NCBI GenBank assembly: GCA_017651645.1
Contig: JAGCCO010000029.1
Span: forward strand, 27,058 to 91,057
Length of the DNA: 64,000 nucleotides
Source: Bacteroidales bacterium
GTDB taxonomy: Bacteria; Bacteroidota; Bacteroidia; Bacteroidales; F082
Reading direction: 5' to 3'
Shown in pieces: positions 7,409 through 15,900 of this stretch; position 1 is the stretch's first letter, and each line of letters opens with the position of its first letter. Below the pieces are notes generated by a model. It saw only the letters and a list, made by a program, of their open reading frames with translations. It ran no database searches and was not told where the DNA came from. Both the position numbers and the translations under genes were made by a program.

Positions 7409-7435
7409 AAATAGACAGCAAAGGGAACTAACGTA

Positions 7436-7443
7436 TATTTTTG
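7436..7443 (+). promoter_or_regulatory. predicted late promoter for structural genes
   Basis: TATTTTTG fits TAnnTTTG and lies 31 nt before the first structural start at 7474. There is no TTTG at -33, which may mean that it depends on a phage activator, as is common for late promoters. Confidence 0.5.
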
Positions 7444-7473
7444 GGCTTTATCTTAAACAAAAAACAAAAAATT

Positions 7474-8247
7474 ATGAACGAAAGACTTTTTCAACTCCTA
7501 AAACAAGCGTACTCATCGCTTGGGTTAGGTGACTCTTTGCTCAAGGCATACGCGGACAACTTGGCTGCCTACGCAACAGAGGAGAACATTGAAACTATCG
7601 TCGCCGCACAAAAGGGGACGTTAGAGGCAATTCAAAAAGCGAATGACAAACGTGCTGGTGACGCGGCTTCAAAGGCTAAGGCCGAAGCGGAACAAGCTCA
7701 AAAACTCGCACAAGCAATGTACGAGCAGCAGAAGGCGGAACTTGAAAAACAACTCGAAGAGTTAAAGAAAGCCGCCGAGAAAAAAGAAGAGCCGAAACCG
7801 AAAGAAGAGCCAAAGCCGAAAGAAGAACCGAAGCCGACACCAAAAACCGATGAAATTCCCGATTGGTTCACCGCTGAACAGAAAAAGGTAGCCGAGCAGA
7901 TGGCCGCGTTGTTGGAAAACAACAAGACTTTGACAGCCACTCTTGTCGAAATGAAAAAGAAGGAAGACGAGCGTGACGCAAACTTGGCCAAAGAGAAAAG
8001 AGCAAAATTCATAACAGAAACAGCGAGGGAGTTGGGCGTTCCCGATTGGCGTGAAAAGGAGGGCTTTTCAATCACCGACAGTATGTCGGAAGATGAGATT
8101 AGAACTTACTTATCGGACGTATCGAACAACATCCGAACAAAAGTAGTTGGTGCCAATAGGCTTGCCGTGCCACAGCTTGACGCTGACGGGAATGTCCCGA
8201 AGGAACAAGTCAAGAAGATAGCCGAGAAGCTTGTTGACAAAATGTAA
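7474..8247 (+). CDS. capsid scaffolding protein (predicted)
   Basis: 257-aa, highly charged, mostly helical protein directly upstream of the capsid genes, the usual place of a scaffold. Residues 45-100 form an alanine/lysine/glutamate coiled coil. Next come PKPKEEPKP-type repeats (about residues 105-125), then a second helical region (EQKKVAEQMAALLENNKTL) and a basic C-terminal part that could bind capsid protein. The ATG at 7474 is preferred over an upstream TTG, which falls inside the promoter. No protease domain is visible. Confidence 0.75.
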   Translation: MNERLFQLLKQAYSSLGLGDSLLKAYADNLAAYATEENIETIVAAQKGTLEAIQKANDKRAGDAASKAKAEAEQAQKLAQAMYEQQKAELEKQLEELKKAAEKKEEPKPKEEPKPKEEPKPTPKTDEIPDWFTAEQKKVAEQMAALLENNKTLTATLVEMKKKEDERDANLAKEKRAKFITETARELGVPDWREKEGFSITDSMSEDEIRTYLSDVSNNIRTKVVGANRLAVPQLDADGNVPKEQVKKIAEKLVDKM

Positions 8248-8268
8248 AACCCTTAAAAAGTTAAAAAA

Positions 8269-8904
8269 ATGGACGCAGTATTCACAAAGAAAAGCACCGC
8301 CATTACTTTCGAGGACGACATCGTCATCCGTAAGTTCATCGGCGGACTTGAGGGCGGTCGCACCCTTGACTGCACGGGTTTCCCCGAGAAAGTAGTCAAA
8401 GCGGGTCACGTCGTCATCAAATTGGCTTCGGGCAACTATGCTCCAATGCCAATCACTTCAAGCAACGCATACGACTCTCTGCCTTCGGGTGCGAGCTATG
8501 CGGGCATTCTCTATCGCTCGGTATCGGTTGACAATCCGTCGGCAAGTATCTTGACCAACGGTGAGGTTAACCCGAAAGCCGTTCCTTACGCAATGGACAG
8601 CATTATGTCGGCCTTCAAGTCGGCTTGCCCGTTCATCGAGTTCGAGAGCGACGAGAACAGCAACAATCCGTTGGCAGTGGCTAACTCAGCAATGTCATTG
8701 ACCGCAAGTTCAAGTGACACCACGACCATTTCGGGTGCCATCGGAACTGTAACAGCAACATCGAACAACGACAAGATTTCGGGTTCTGTAAGCGGAACTA
8801 CATTGACTGTAACCGCCGCAGAAGAGGCAACGGGAACGGGTGTAATCACCTTGACAGACGAAGGTGGTCAAACAGCAACCGTCGCAGTAACAATCACCGC
8901 TTAA
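8269..8904 (+). CDS. head decoration protein with Ig-like C-terminal domain
   Basis: 211 aa. Residues 1-110 look like a capsid decoration or stabilisation protein (GHVVIKLASGNYAPMPI, then GASYAGILYRSV). Residues 135-211 are a serine/threonine-rich bacterial Ig-like domain (ATGTGVITLTDEGGQTATV). Such domains on heads bind carbohydrate or mucus in some gut phages. It lies between the scaffold and major capsid genes and is probably made in high copy. Confidence 0.7.
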   Translation: MDAVFTKKSTAITFEDDIVIRKFIGGLEGGRTLDCTGFPEKVVKAGHVVIKLASGNYAPMPITSSNAYDSLPSGASYAGILYRSVSVDNPSASILTNGEVNPKAVPYAMDSIMSAFKSACPFIEFESDENSNNPLAVANSAMSLTASSSDTTTISGAIGTVTATSNNDKISGSVSGTTLTVTAAEEATGTGVITLTDEGGQTATVAVTITA

Positions 8905-8920
8905 AAGAAAGGAGTAGAGT

Positions 8921-10009
8921 ATGTCACTACAAACTACATTGTATCCCGATTTCGTGAAGAATTTCTTCCCGACACTTGTAACTGAGGTTGTTGAGTACCT
9001 CAACGAAAAGAGAAACCAAACCGAACAGTATCTGTTCCGCTCGCTGCTGACCCCCGAGTTCTCGGAGGACGGACGTTGGGCTTCCGTAACGGGTAAATAT
9101 CAGCACGTTGCTGCCGATGTTGTCGCCCTTGACTCGGAACTGCCGCTCAAATCGCGTGGAACATTGGAAACCGCTCAAGGCGAAATTCCAAAAATCGGTA
9201 TGAAACTGTATCTCACTGAGAAGCAGATGAAGGAAATCGACTCTATGATTGCACAGAACCGTTCGGTTGACGCAATCGTACAGAAAATCTTCGACGACCT
9301 TCCGACTTGCATTGCGGGCGTTCAGTCTCGTATCGAGGACATCTTCTTGTCGGAACTGTCAACGGGTATCGGTCTTTCGACCCGCAACAACGGTACGGGT
9401 GTTCGTGTCAACATGAACTACAAGGACGAGAACAAGTTCGGTGTAGCCGCCTTGTGGGACGAGAACCCAACCACTGCAAACGCTCTTGACGATTTGCAAG
9501 CCGTGTTCGACAAAGCACAAGACGATGAGAACGTCATTACTGATATGTGGGCTGACGACACATTCTTGAAGGCTTTCTACAAGAATATCCAAGCCAAACA
9601 GCAGTATGCGTTCAACCAAGGCTTTGTAGGCTCGAACATCCCCGTTCTTGACTTTGACAAGGCCGCCCAAGTGGTTAAGACCAAGTGGGGTGTGACACTC
9701 CACCGTGTTTACAAACGTGTGAAGACCGAGTTGGACGGAACTAAGACAAACCACAACCCATGGGCTGCGGGTGTCTGCGCGTTCACTTGCGACAACAAAA
9801 TCGGTTCGCTCGTTTGGACTGACGTTGCCGAGGTTAAACGCCCCGTCAATGGTGTTGACTACCAAACAGCAGAGGAATACATCTTGCTGAGCAAATACTC
9901 AACCAACGACCCGTTGCGTGAGTTCACAAGCTCGCAAGCAATGGTTCTTCCCGTGTTGAACAATGTTGACCGCATTTACTTGCTGAACAGCAAGGAAGTT
10001 GCAGCCTAA
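8921..10009 (+). CDS. major capsid protein
   Basis: 362-aa protein with the size and position of the major capsid subunit, assigned to the gpE-like HK97-fold group. Supporting text includes EIPKIGMKLYLTEKQMKEID, the helical segment ending SRIEDIFLSEL, and a C-terminal half with GSNIPVLDFDKAAQVV and VLPVLNNVDRIYLLN. No N-terminal delta domain or neighbouring protease is seen, consistent with a separate scaffold gene. A strong hairpin terminator follows, which may set the gene's high expression. Confidence 0.85.
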   Translation: MSLQTTLYPDFVKNFFPTLVTEVVEYLNEKRNQTEQYLFRSLLTPEFSEDGRWASVTGKYQHVAADVVALDSELPLKSRGTLETAQGEIPKIGMKLYLTEKQMKEIDSMIAQNRSVDAIVQKIFDDLPTCIAGVQSRIEDIFLSELSTGIGLSTRNNGTGVRVNMNYKDENKFGVAALWDENPTTANALDDLQAVFDKAQDDENVITDMWADDTFLKAFYKNIQAKQQYAFNQGFVGSNIPVLDFDKAAQVVKTKWGVTLHRVYKRVKTELDGTKTNHNPWAAGVCAFTCDNKIGSLVWTDVAEVKRPVNGVDYQTAEEYILLSKYSTNDPLREFTSSQAMVLPVLNNVDRIYLLNSKEVAA

Positions 10010-10022
10010 GTCTAATTTGAAG

Positions 10023-10056
10023 TCAGCCGATTGGCTTCGGTCGGTCGGCTGATTTT
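10023..10056 (+). terminator. intrinsic terminator after the capsid gene
   Basis: TCAGCCGA at 10023-10030 pairs with TCGGCTGA at 10045-10052 (8 bp), followed by TTTTCTTT. It probably terminates part of the capsid mRNA while some transcription continues into the connector genes. Confidence 0.8.
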
Positions 10057-10074
10057 CTTTAAAAACCGAAAATT

Positions 10075-10329
10075 ATGAAAGTAGTAACCAAAGTAAAATT
10101 CCGAGAAAAGGACAATTACAGCATTGTTCACGAGATAGGCTCAGTGTTCGAGTGCTCGGACGAACGTGGCAAGTACCTTGCAAATCTTGGCTTCGTTGAC
10201 CCTTACAAAGAGCCGAAGGTTGTGGAAGTGAAGGCAGAGGCAGAACAGCCCGCCCCCGAACAGCCGAAAGAGACAAAGCGCAAAAAGAAAAACACCATGC
10301 CGTTCAGCGATAATGAGTCGGCGGAGTAG
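10075..10329 (+). CDS. hypothetical head-associated protein, 84 aa
   Basis: Small protein placed between the capsid and connector genes. The first 45 residues form a small beta domain (YSIVHEIGSVFECSDERGKY). The rest is a disordered E/P/K-rich tail with a KRKKK cluster. Genes of this type in this slot are common in siphophages, but I cannot name the family. Confidence 0.7.
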   Translation: MKVVTKVKFREKDNYSIVHEIGSVFECSDERGKYLANLGFVDPYKEPKVVEVKAEAEQPAPEQPKETKRKKKNTMPFSDNESAE

Positions 10330-10341
10330 GAGGATAAGGAT

Positions 10342-10683
10342 ATGACGGTCGCAGAATACTTGACGGGGGAACTTTCCCCATTCTTGGCAGACACAAACGT
10401 CTCGCTCGATATGTTTCTAATACCGTCGGAACTACTTAATTCCGAATACAGCGCAGCGAACGAAGTAGCAGTCAATCAAGAAGTCGTTAAGGCTATTGAG
10501 AGACTAATGTTCCGTCCGCGACTTGAGCAGATTAACGAGAACGGGTTCTCGGCTCGGTTCAGTTACGCAGACTTGGGGAAATACTATATTTGGCTTTGCA
10601 AGAAGTATGGCATAACCCCCGACGACAACGTGTTGGCCGCTTCGGGAATTAGCATGATTAAGGATATTAGTGACCGTTGGTGA
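10342..10683 (+). CDS. head-tail connector protein (predicted)
   Basis: 113-aa helical protein (MTVAEYLTGELSPFLADTNV at the start) in the position of a gp6-like connector ring after the capsid gene. The family resembles small Bacteroidales phage adaptor proteins. Its stop overlaps the next start (TGATG). Assignment rests on order, size and the helical character. Confidence 0.6.
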   Translation: MTVAEYLTGELSPFLADTNVSLDMFLIPSELLNSEYSAANEVAVNQEVVKAIERLMFRPRLEQINENGFSARFSYADLGKYYIWLCKKYGITPDDNVLAASGISMIKDISDRW

Positions 10684-11003
10684 TGTTTTACACGCCGCAC
10701 ATATTGAAGGTGGAAAATCACGATGTCGCATACAACGAACTTGGCGAGGCCGTTGTCAGCGGAAGCGTGTGGGCGACAGTCTGCCGCTGCCGATGTGACC
10801 ACGACAACACCCAAGACCTTGTTAACGACGCGGGGCAGATGTTCAAGTCCCAATTCCATGTGGTTTGCGAGAAGGTAATGGACAAACCGAAAGAAGGGGA
10901 CAAGATGGAATGCCTTGACAAGTCGGGTAATGTGGTTGGCAAAGGTGTGATACGAATGCTTAAACGCTCAAACGTGTTCAACCTAATGGAGTTTTGGGTA
11001 TGA
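10683..11003 (+). CDS. head closure protein (predicted)
   Basis: 106-aa beta-rich protein in the head-closure slot between the connector and the gp10-like protein. KPKEGDKMECLDKSGNVVGK suggests a small barrel as in stopper proteins. The ATG at 10683 overlaps the previous stop by one base. It carries several cysteines (CRCRCD). Assignment is by gene order. Confidence 0.55.
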   Translation: MFYTPHILKVENHDVAYNELGEAVVSGSVWATVCRCRCDHDNTQDLVNDAGQMFKSQFHVVCEKVMDKPKEGDKMECLDKSGNVVGKGVIRMLKRSNVFNLMEFWV

Positions 11004-11305
11004 GACTGCGGATGAAAGTCGATACGTCAGCGATTGACAAAGCCTTGAAAGAGTTCGAGGACGAAAGAAAGGAAACGTTGGAACGTGTCGGACAGCAAGC
11101 CGTAGCGTATGCCGTCGAGAACGGCGAATACCACGATGTGACGGGTAGGCTAAGACGAAGCAACGGATATAAAGTGACTGACAAGGGGCTGACAATATAC
11201 AACACCGCCCCGTATGCGGAAGAAGTCCAAAACAGAGGACTCGATGTTATAGGCGGTGCTGCATTGTTCGCAAGGTACGAACTTGAAAAGCAAGCGAGAA
11301 AATGA
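11000..11305 (+). CDS. HK97 gp10-like tail completion protein
   Basis: The 101-aa protein has the typical pattern of the HK97-gp10 family: an N-terminal helix (IDKALKEFEDE), the TGRLRRSNGYKV segment and YNTAPYAEEVQNRG near the C-terminus. It acts at the head-tail junction. It overlaps both neighbours by 4 nt, and its place in the connector cluster is as expected. Confidence 0.8.
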   Translation: MRLRMKVDTSAIDKALKEFEDERKETLERVGQQAVAYAVENGEYHDVTGRLRRSNGYKVTDKGLTIYNTAPYAEEVQNRGLDVIGGAALFARYELEKQARK

Positions 11306-11700
11306 CAGCGATTGACGCAGAAGAACTGATTTATTCGGAAATGAAGGGCAAGGGCTATGACGTTTACCGTTATGGCGCAGTCCCGACCGACAAAACAAAC
11401 CAACTGCACGTTGTTGTCAAAGCAAGCGCAAGCGGACAAGGGCGTATTTGGGACAAACATACGGTATATGTGCTCGGCTATGTTCCCGACCTTGACAAAG
11501 GCACGGCTGACATCAGCGGTGTCAAAGCCATGGAAAGGGTCATAAGTGAGCCGTATATGCACAAAGACAGAGTCAAGACTTGGAACGGAACGCTTGCAAG
11601 ATTTCACGCCGAACAAGAGAACCGCCAACCCGAGACCGAGTTAGAGTGCCAACTCGTCAGTGTAATGTTTTACGTGGATTTCAAAAACTTTAAATTTTAA
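11302..11700 (+). CDS. tail terminator protein (predicted)
   Basis: 132-aa protein immediately before the tail tube gene, in the position of lambda gpU-like tail terminators. It has an alpha/beta pattern (AEELIYSEMKGKGYDVY, then YVLGYVPDLDK and ECQLVSVMFYVDF). It overlaps the gp10-like gene by 4 nt. No stronger motif is visible. Confidence 0.6.
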   Translation: MTAIDAEELIYSEMKGKGYDVYRYGAVPTDKTNQLHVVVKASASGQGRIWDKHTVYVLGYVPDLDKGTADISGVKAMERVISEPYMHKDRVKTWNGTLARFHAEQENRQPETELECQLVSVMFYVDFKNFKF

Positions 11701-11704
11701 GATT

Positions 11705-12247
11705 ATGGCAATTTCAGCAATAGGCATTAAGAAGCTGTACTACGGAGCAGTATTGACAGCTTCATCGGCAAGCTTGTTCTCGACTACGGGTATTGCCACC
11801 TTGATTTCCTCTTCAACGGAAATTACCAACGTTCACCAAGACACTTGGTCGTTGGAGGAGGCAGACCCGTCACAAGACAGCTACAAAAACCAACTGACAA
11901 AGGCTGTTTACCGAATGGGCTCGAAGGAAATGGGCGACATTACCATCGGCTTTGAGGTAGGCCAATACGACTACGCCACCAAAGCGGCTCTGCTTGGCGG
12001 TAGCGTAATCACCGAGACGGACACTGCTGTCGGTTGGAAACGTGCAAAGGGTATCACCGATGTCAAGAAATCGTTCATCGCAATCACAGAGGATAACGTG
12101 GCAGTTATCTTCCCGAAATGCAACGTGATGGCTTCGGAAGGTAACACAGACGGTGCAATCTCTATCAAGATGAGCGCAACCGTGCTTGAGCCCGAAGATA
12201 CCGAACTCAGCAGCGAGTATTGGATTGACTACACACCCGCTGCGTAA
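11705..12247 (+). CDS. major tail tube protein
   Basis: 180-aa beta-rich protein with size, position and composition of a siphophage tail tube subunit. YRMGSKEMGDITIGFEVGQYD and the final acidic WIDYTPAA are in keeping with this. It precedes the tail chaperone and tape measure genes and is followed by a strong terminator, which suits a highly expressed virion protein. Confidence 0.8.
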   Translation: MAISAIGIKKLYYGAVLTASSASLFSTTGIATLISSSTEITNVHQDTWSLEEADPSQDSYKNQLTKAVYRMGSKEMGDITIGFEVGQYDYATKAALLGGSVITETDTAVGWKRAKGITDVKKSFIAITEDNVAVIFPKCNVMASEGNTDGAISIKMSATVLEPEDTELSSEYWIDYTPAA

Positions 12248-12279
12248 AAAGGACATTTCCTTTTCGTAATTTGGTTGGG

Positions 12280-12306
12280 GGGCGGCTTGTATGAGTCGCC
12301 CTTTTT
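12280..12306 (+). terminator. intrinsic terminator after the tail tube gene
   Basis: Bases 12280-12287 pair with 12294-12301 (8 bp, one G-U) with a 6-nt loop, followed by TTTTT. It would reduce expression of the chaperone and tape measure relative to the tube. Confidence 0.85.
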
Positions 12307-12339
12307 CCTTATTATTGTTGACCAATAAACAGATATACG

Positions 12340-12729
12340 ATGAACAAAGGGGCAAGACTTATTTCGGAAGCAATAGCGGGCGTTGACATTCGGGTCGTGG
12401 TCGTGGCGGACAAGCGTTACACCATTCTGCCACCAACGATACACAAGTTGGCGGGGGCTGCATACCACCTAAGCAACTTCACGCTGCCCGCAAAGGACGC
12501 TACAATAGCGGACACAATCGCCACCATCAACAACTCAAAGGAACTTGCGGCAGCCCTAAGTTGGCTGATACAAGACGACGACAAGCTGACCGAAGAGTTG
12601 TCGAAGGGAAACATAGGCGAGCTTGCGAGTGCTATCGAGACCGCATACGCTATGATTGATATGCGGGATTTTACGCGAGCTGTCGGCATTGCGAAGTGCG
12701 TAGCCGAGCTGACAGCAAGACCAAAATAG
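12340..12729 (+). CDS. tail assembly chaperone, short form (gpG-like)
   Basis: 129-aa, mostly helical protein between the tube and tape measure genes, the conserved slot of lambda G. Its 3' end overlaps an open -1 frame (12660-12729), so ribosomes can shift to make a 203-aa gpGT-like fusion. The frame ends CCA AAA TAG. The product would coat the tape measure before tube assembly and is not expected in virions. Confidence 0.8.
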   Translation: MNKGARLISEAIAGVDIRVVVVADKRYTILPPTIHKLAGAAYHLSNFTLPAKDATIADTIATINNSKELAAALSWLIQDDDKLTEELSKGNIGELASAIETAYAMIDMRDFTRAVGIAKCVAELTARPK

Positions 12730-12950
12730 TCGGAGGTGAGACGCTTTTGGGACAAGTGGCTACGATTATTGAAAATCTGCATTTGAGTTATGACGAGGTG
12801 GTAAACAAAATTCCATACAAAACACTGATGATAATGCAGAAAGACAAGGTTCAAGCCGTAACGGGCGACATGGTCATAAAGGTTTCGGGACGCAGTTTTG
12901 CCGAACGAAGGATGGCCGCAATGAAACAGAAAAAAGAGGAAAACAAATAA
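12696..12950 (+). CDS. tail assembly chaperone, -1 frameshift extension (gpT-like)
   Basis: This frame has no good start codon; GTG at 12696 is the first candidate and ATG occurs only deep inside. It is most likely expressed by -1 frameshifting from the upstream gene. The segment LSYDEVVNKIPYKTLMIMQK and a basic KQKKEENK tail resemble T-domain extensions that contact the tape measure protein. The frame is open from 12660, and the tape measure starts 12 nt after its stop. Confidence 0.75.
   Translation: MRSRADSKTKIVGGETLLGQVATIIENLHLSYDEVVNKIPYKTLMIMQKDKVQAVTGDMVIKVSGRSFAERRMAAMKQKKEENK
12719..12729 (+). other. candidate -1 ribosomal frameshift site
   Basis: In the zero frame the sequence reads CCA AAA TAG preceded by A. 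A slip of one base back on the A run gives ACC AAA ATA and avoids the stop. The A-site codon re-pairs perfectly but the P-site does not, so the site is not a classic X XXY YYZ heptamer. GGATTTT upstream (12666-12672) is an alternative. Confidence 0.5.
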
Positions 12951-12962
12951 ACATAAACAGAT

Positions 12963-15900
12963 ATGCTGTACTTTGACGTTGAAGCCGATTGGAAAAAGTT
13001 CCGTGATTTACAAAGAGAGATTGTTAGACTGAAAGAAAGTCTGCAAGACATATCCTTGGACGAGTCACAGATAGAGGAAAACACGAAACAGCTTGAAAAA
13101 CTGCAAGCCACGCTCGTAGATATGGCGAAGGCCGCAGCCGTGGCGGGTGTTGACATCGAACGGGGTTTTGCTCACAAGGTGCAAGCCACCCGCGCTTCCC
13201 TTCAAGAGTACGGCGAGATGATTGACAGTACCAAAGAGAAGATACAACGGTACACGGAAAACGTTGCACGTCTCAAGGAAATGCAGTCGAAGTATGCGTC
13301 TAACACCAACAATTTCAAGGAAATAGGCGTAAACATCGACCGTGAGTCAGCCGCTTTAGAGAGAGAGCAGAACAACCTTGACACGCTGACGGAACAAAGA
13401 AGGCTTGCCATCAAGTCGCTGTCGCAGATGTCTCTTGAATATGACATAGCCCGTGACAAGGCGGACGACTTCACCGACGCACTTGAGATACAGAGCGCAA
13501 GTTTGAAGCAGTCAATGGGAACAATAAAGAATATCGCTGCGGGCGTATTCTCTTTCGGTGCGGCCAAGGGCTTCATACAGAAAATGGCCGATGTGCGGGC
13601 TTCGTTCCAAGACACCGAGAGTTCAATGACCATCTTCTTGAAAGACGCACAGCGAGCCACTTCCTTTGTTGAGGACTTGAAAAAAGAGGCTTACTTCAAT
13701 ATGTTCGAGTTCAGCGACTTGAACCAAGCGTCAACACAAATGCTTTCCTACGGCACAAGCGTAGATGATGTCATACCGAAACTGCACCAATTGTCGGAAA
13801 TCGCAACGGGTACACATCAGCCGATTGGCCTTATGGTTGACTTGTTCAACAAGGCGAAGGCGGTCGGAACTGTTGACACAAGAGGTCTGCAACAGTGGGC
13901 GAGGGCGGGCTTGAATGTGGCCGACACCCTTGAGAACGCGGGAATAAAAGTTGACCGCACAAAGATTACGTTCGAGCAACTGAATAAAGCTATCGAGATT
14001 TCCACACAAGCGGGTGGTCAGTTCAGTGGCATTATGAACTCGCAAATGCAGAACATCAGTGCCATAACGGGGCAGTTGAAGGATAACATAACGAATATGT
14101 TCAACGAACTCGGCAAACAGAACGAAGGTACAATCCATGACGCTATCCAATACGTCTCGGAACTTGTCGCTAATTATGACAAGCTCGTACCGATAGTCAA
14201 AGACCTTGTGGTTGCCTTCGGCTCATTCAAGGCCGCTTCCTATGTGCTTGACATCGTGCAAGAACTGTCGGGAAAATTCGAGACACTTTCCGAGGTACTG
14301 ACAGACAATGCTACCAAGACCGAACTACTGACTGTTCGCAAGAAGGGACTGCGGGAAGGTACAGAAGAATACATCAAAGCCTTGCAAGTCGAGATGGAAA
14401 AGTCGGAAATCAAAGCCGACACCATACTGAAAAACGCAGACAAGGAACTCGCCAAGGCTACCGAACTGTACGACACCAAAGAGTTGGCATTGAAGCAGAT
14501 AAACGAAGAGATAAAGGCCAACGATACCTTGTTAGAGTCCGCTCTAAAGACGGGGGACACAAAACAAGCCGAAGTGTTACAGACCCGAAAAAACACACTC
14601 GAGACAAATAAAAACACAATCAGCGAAGAGTTGAACGCCGCCGCCAAGGATAAGAATGCGGCTGCGACAAAGAAAAAAGAGGCCGAACAGCAAAAAGAAG
14701 CACTCGCCACAAGAAAAAACACCATCGAGAATGAACGGAACGCAGCGTCACAGAAATTCTTGCAGCGTGCTGTCAACGGTGTGAAGGGTGCGTTCGCCAA
14801 ACTGAAAGTAGCCTTGCTTTCCAACCCGTTCACATTGATAGCAGCGGGGGTGGCCGCACTCATATCGGTCATGTCAAAACTTCGGGACAAGTACAACGAA
14901 ATCCACGAAGGCGAGACCCGTGCCGCTGCTGCCATGGCGAAGGCTTCGGAAGCGGCCAACGACGAGAAAATCAAACTTGGCAACCTTAAAGACGCACTCG
15001 AGAGTACCGAAAAGGGAACTGACAAGTACAACCAAAAGAAAAAAGAGGTCGTGAGCTTCGCCGCTCAGTACGACAGAACCCTTGCCCGTGAGATTGAGCA
15101 GACGGGGCTTTCCGCTGAGAATTACAACGCCTTGGCCGCTGCCATCGAGCGAACCGCAAATGCAAGACGGGCGGCAGATTACGTGGCAAGCGAAGGGCAG
15201 AAAATCCAAGAGGGAAGAGATACCTTTGTTACCACCACAAGAGAGAGGTTGGCAAAATATGTCAGCGAGGGTAAAGGGAAAAACAAAGGAACTACCGACG
15301 CTGACATAGAACAAAGACAAAAAGATGTTGACGCGGCCATGGCACTTGTAGCGGAATACTACGAGAAGGCAGTAACCAACACGAGCGGCAAATACGTAAG
15401 CTTTTCGGGAAAGACGGGCTCAACAAACTTGGACATCATTAAGGCTATGGGGTTTGATGATGCCAAGGCAACAGAAATCTATAAAGCCTTGCACTTTATT
15501 GACGATATGGGAAAGGGCGGTGATTTTTCACACGCACTCGAAGAGCAGTTAAGAAAAGAGCAATCGTCCCGAAAAGGTATAAAAACAATGATGGCTGCGG
15601 GCGGTGTCGATTACACGAAACTCGCGGAAACCGTTGTGCAGCAAGCAGATACAATCATCGGTAAGGTTGTTGATGAGAATGGTAAGGAAACACTTAACGA
15701 TATAGTAAGACAGCGAGAGTCGTTGGCAGAAAACAAAGGGTACGACAAAATCCAAAAAATGACCGACATAAGCAACGCGCTGAACTCTAATGTAGAGCTG
15801 TTGAAAATCAAACAGCAGACATTGGAACAATATGCCGAACTTGCTGTTGGCGAGGATAAGGAAGGTGTGCTCAAATATATAAACGAAGTAAAACGGTATA

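Noticed and set aside
7441..7473. TTG start extending the scaffold gene upstream
   Set aside because: It overlaps the promoter -7 element; the ATG at 7474 gives a better start.
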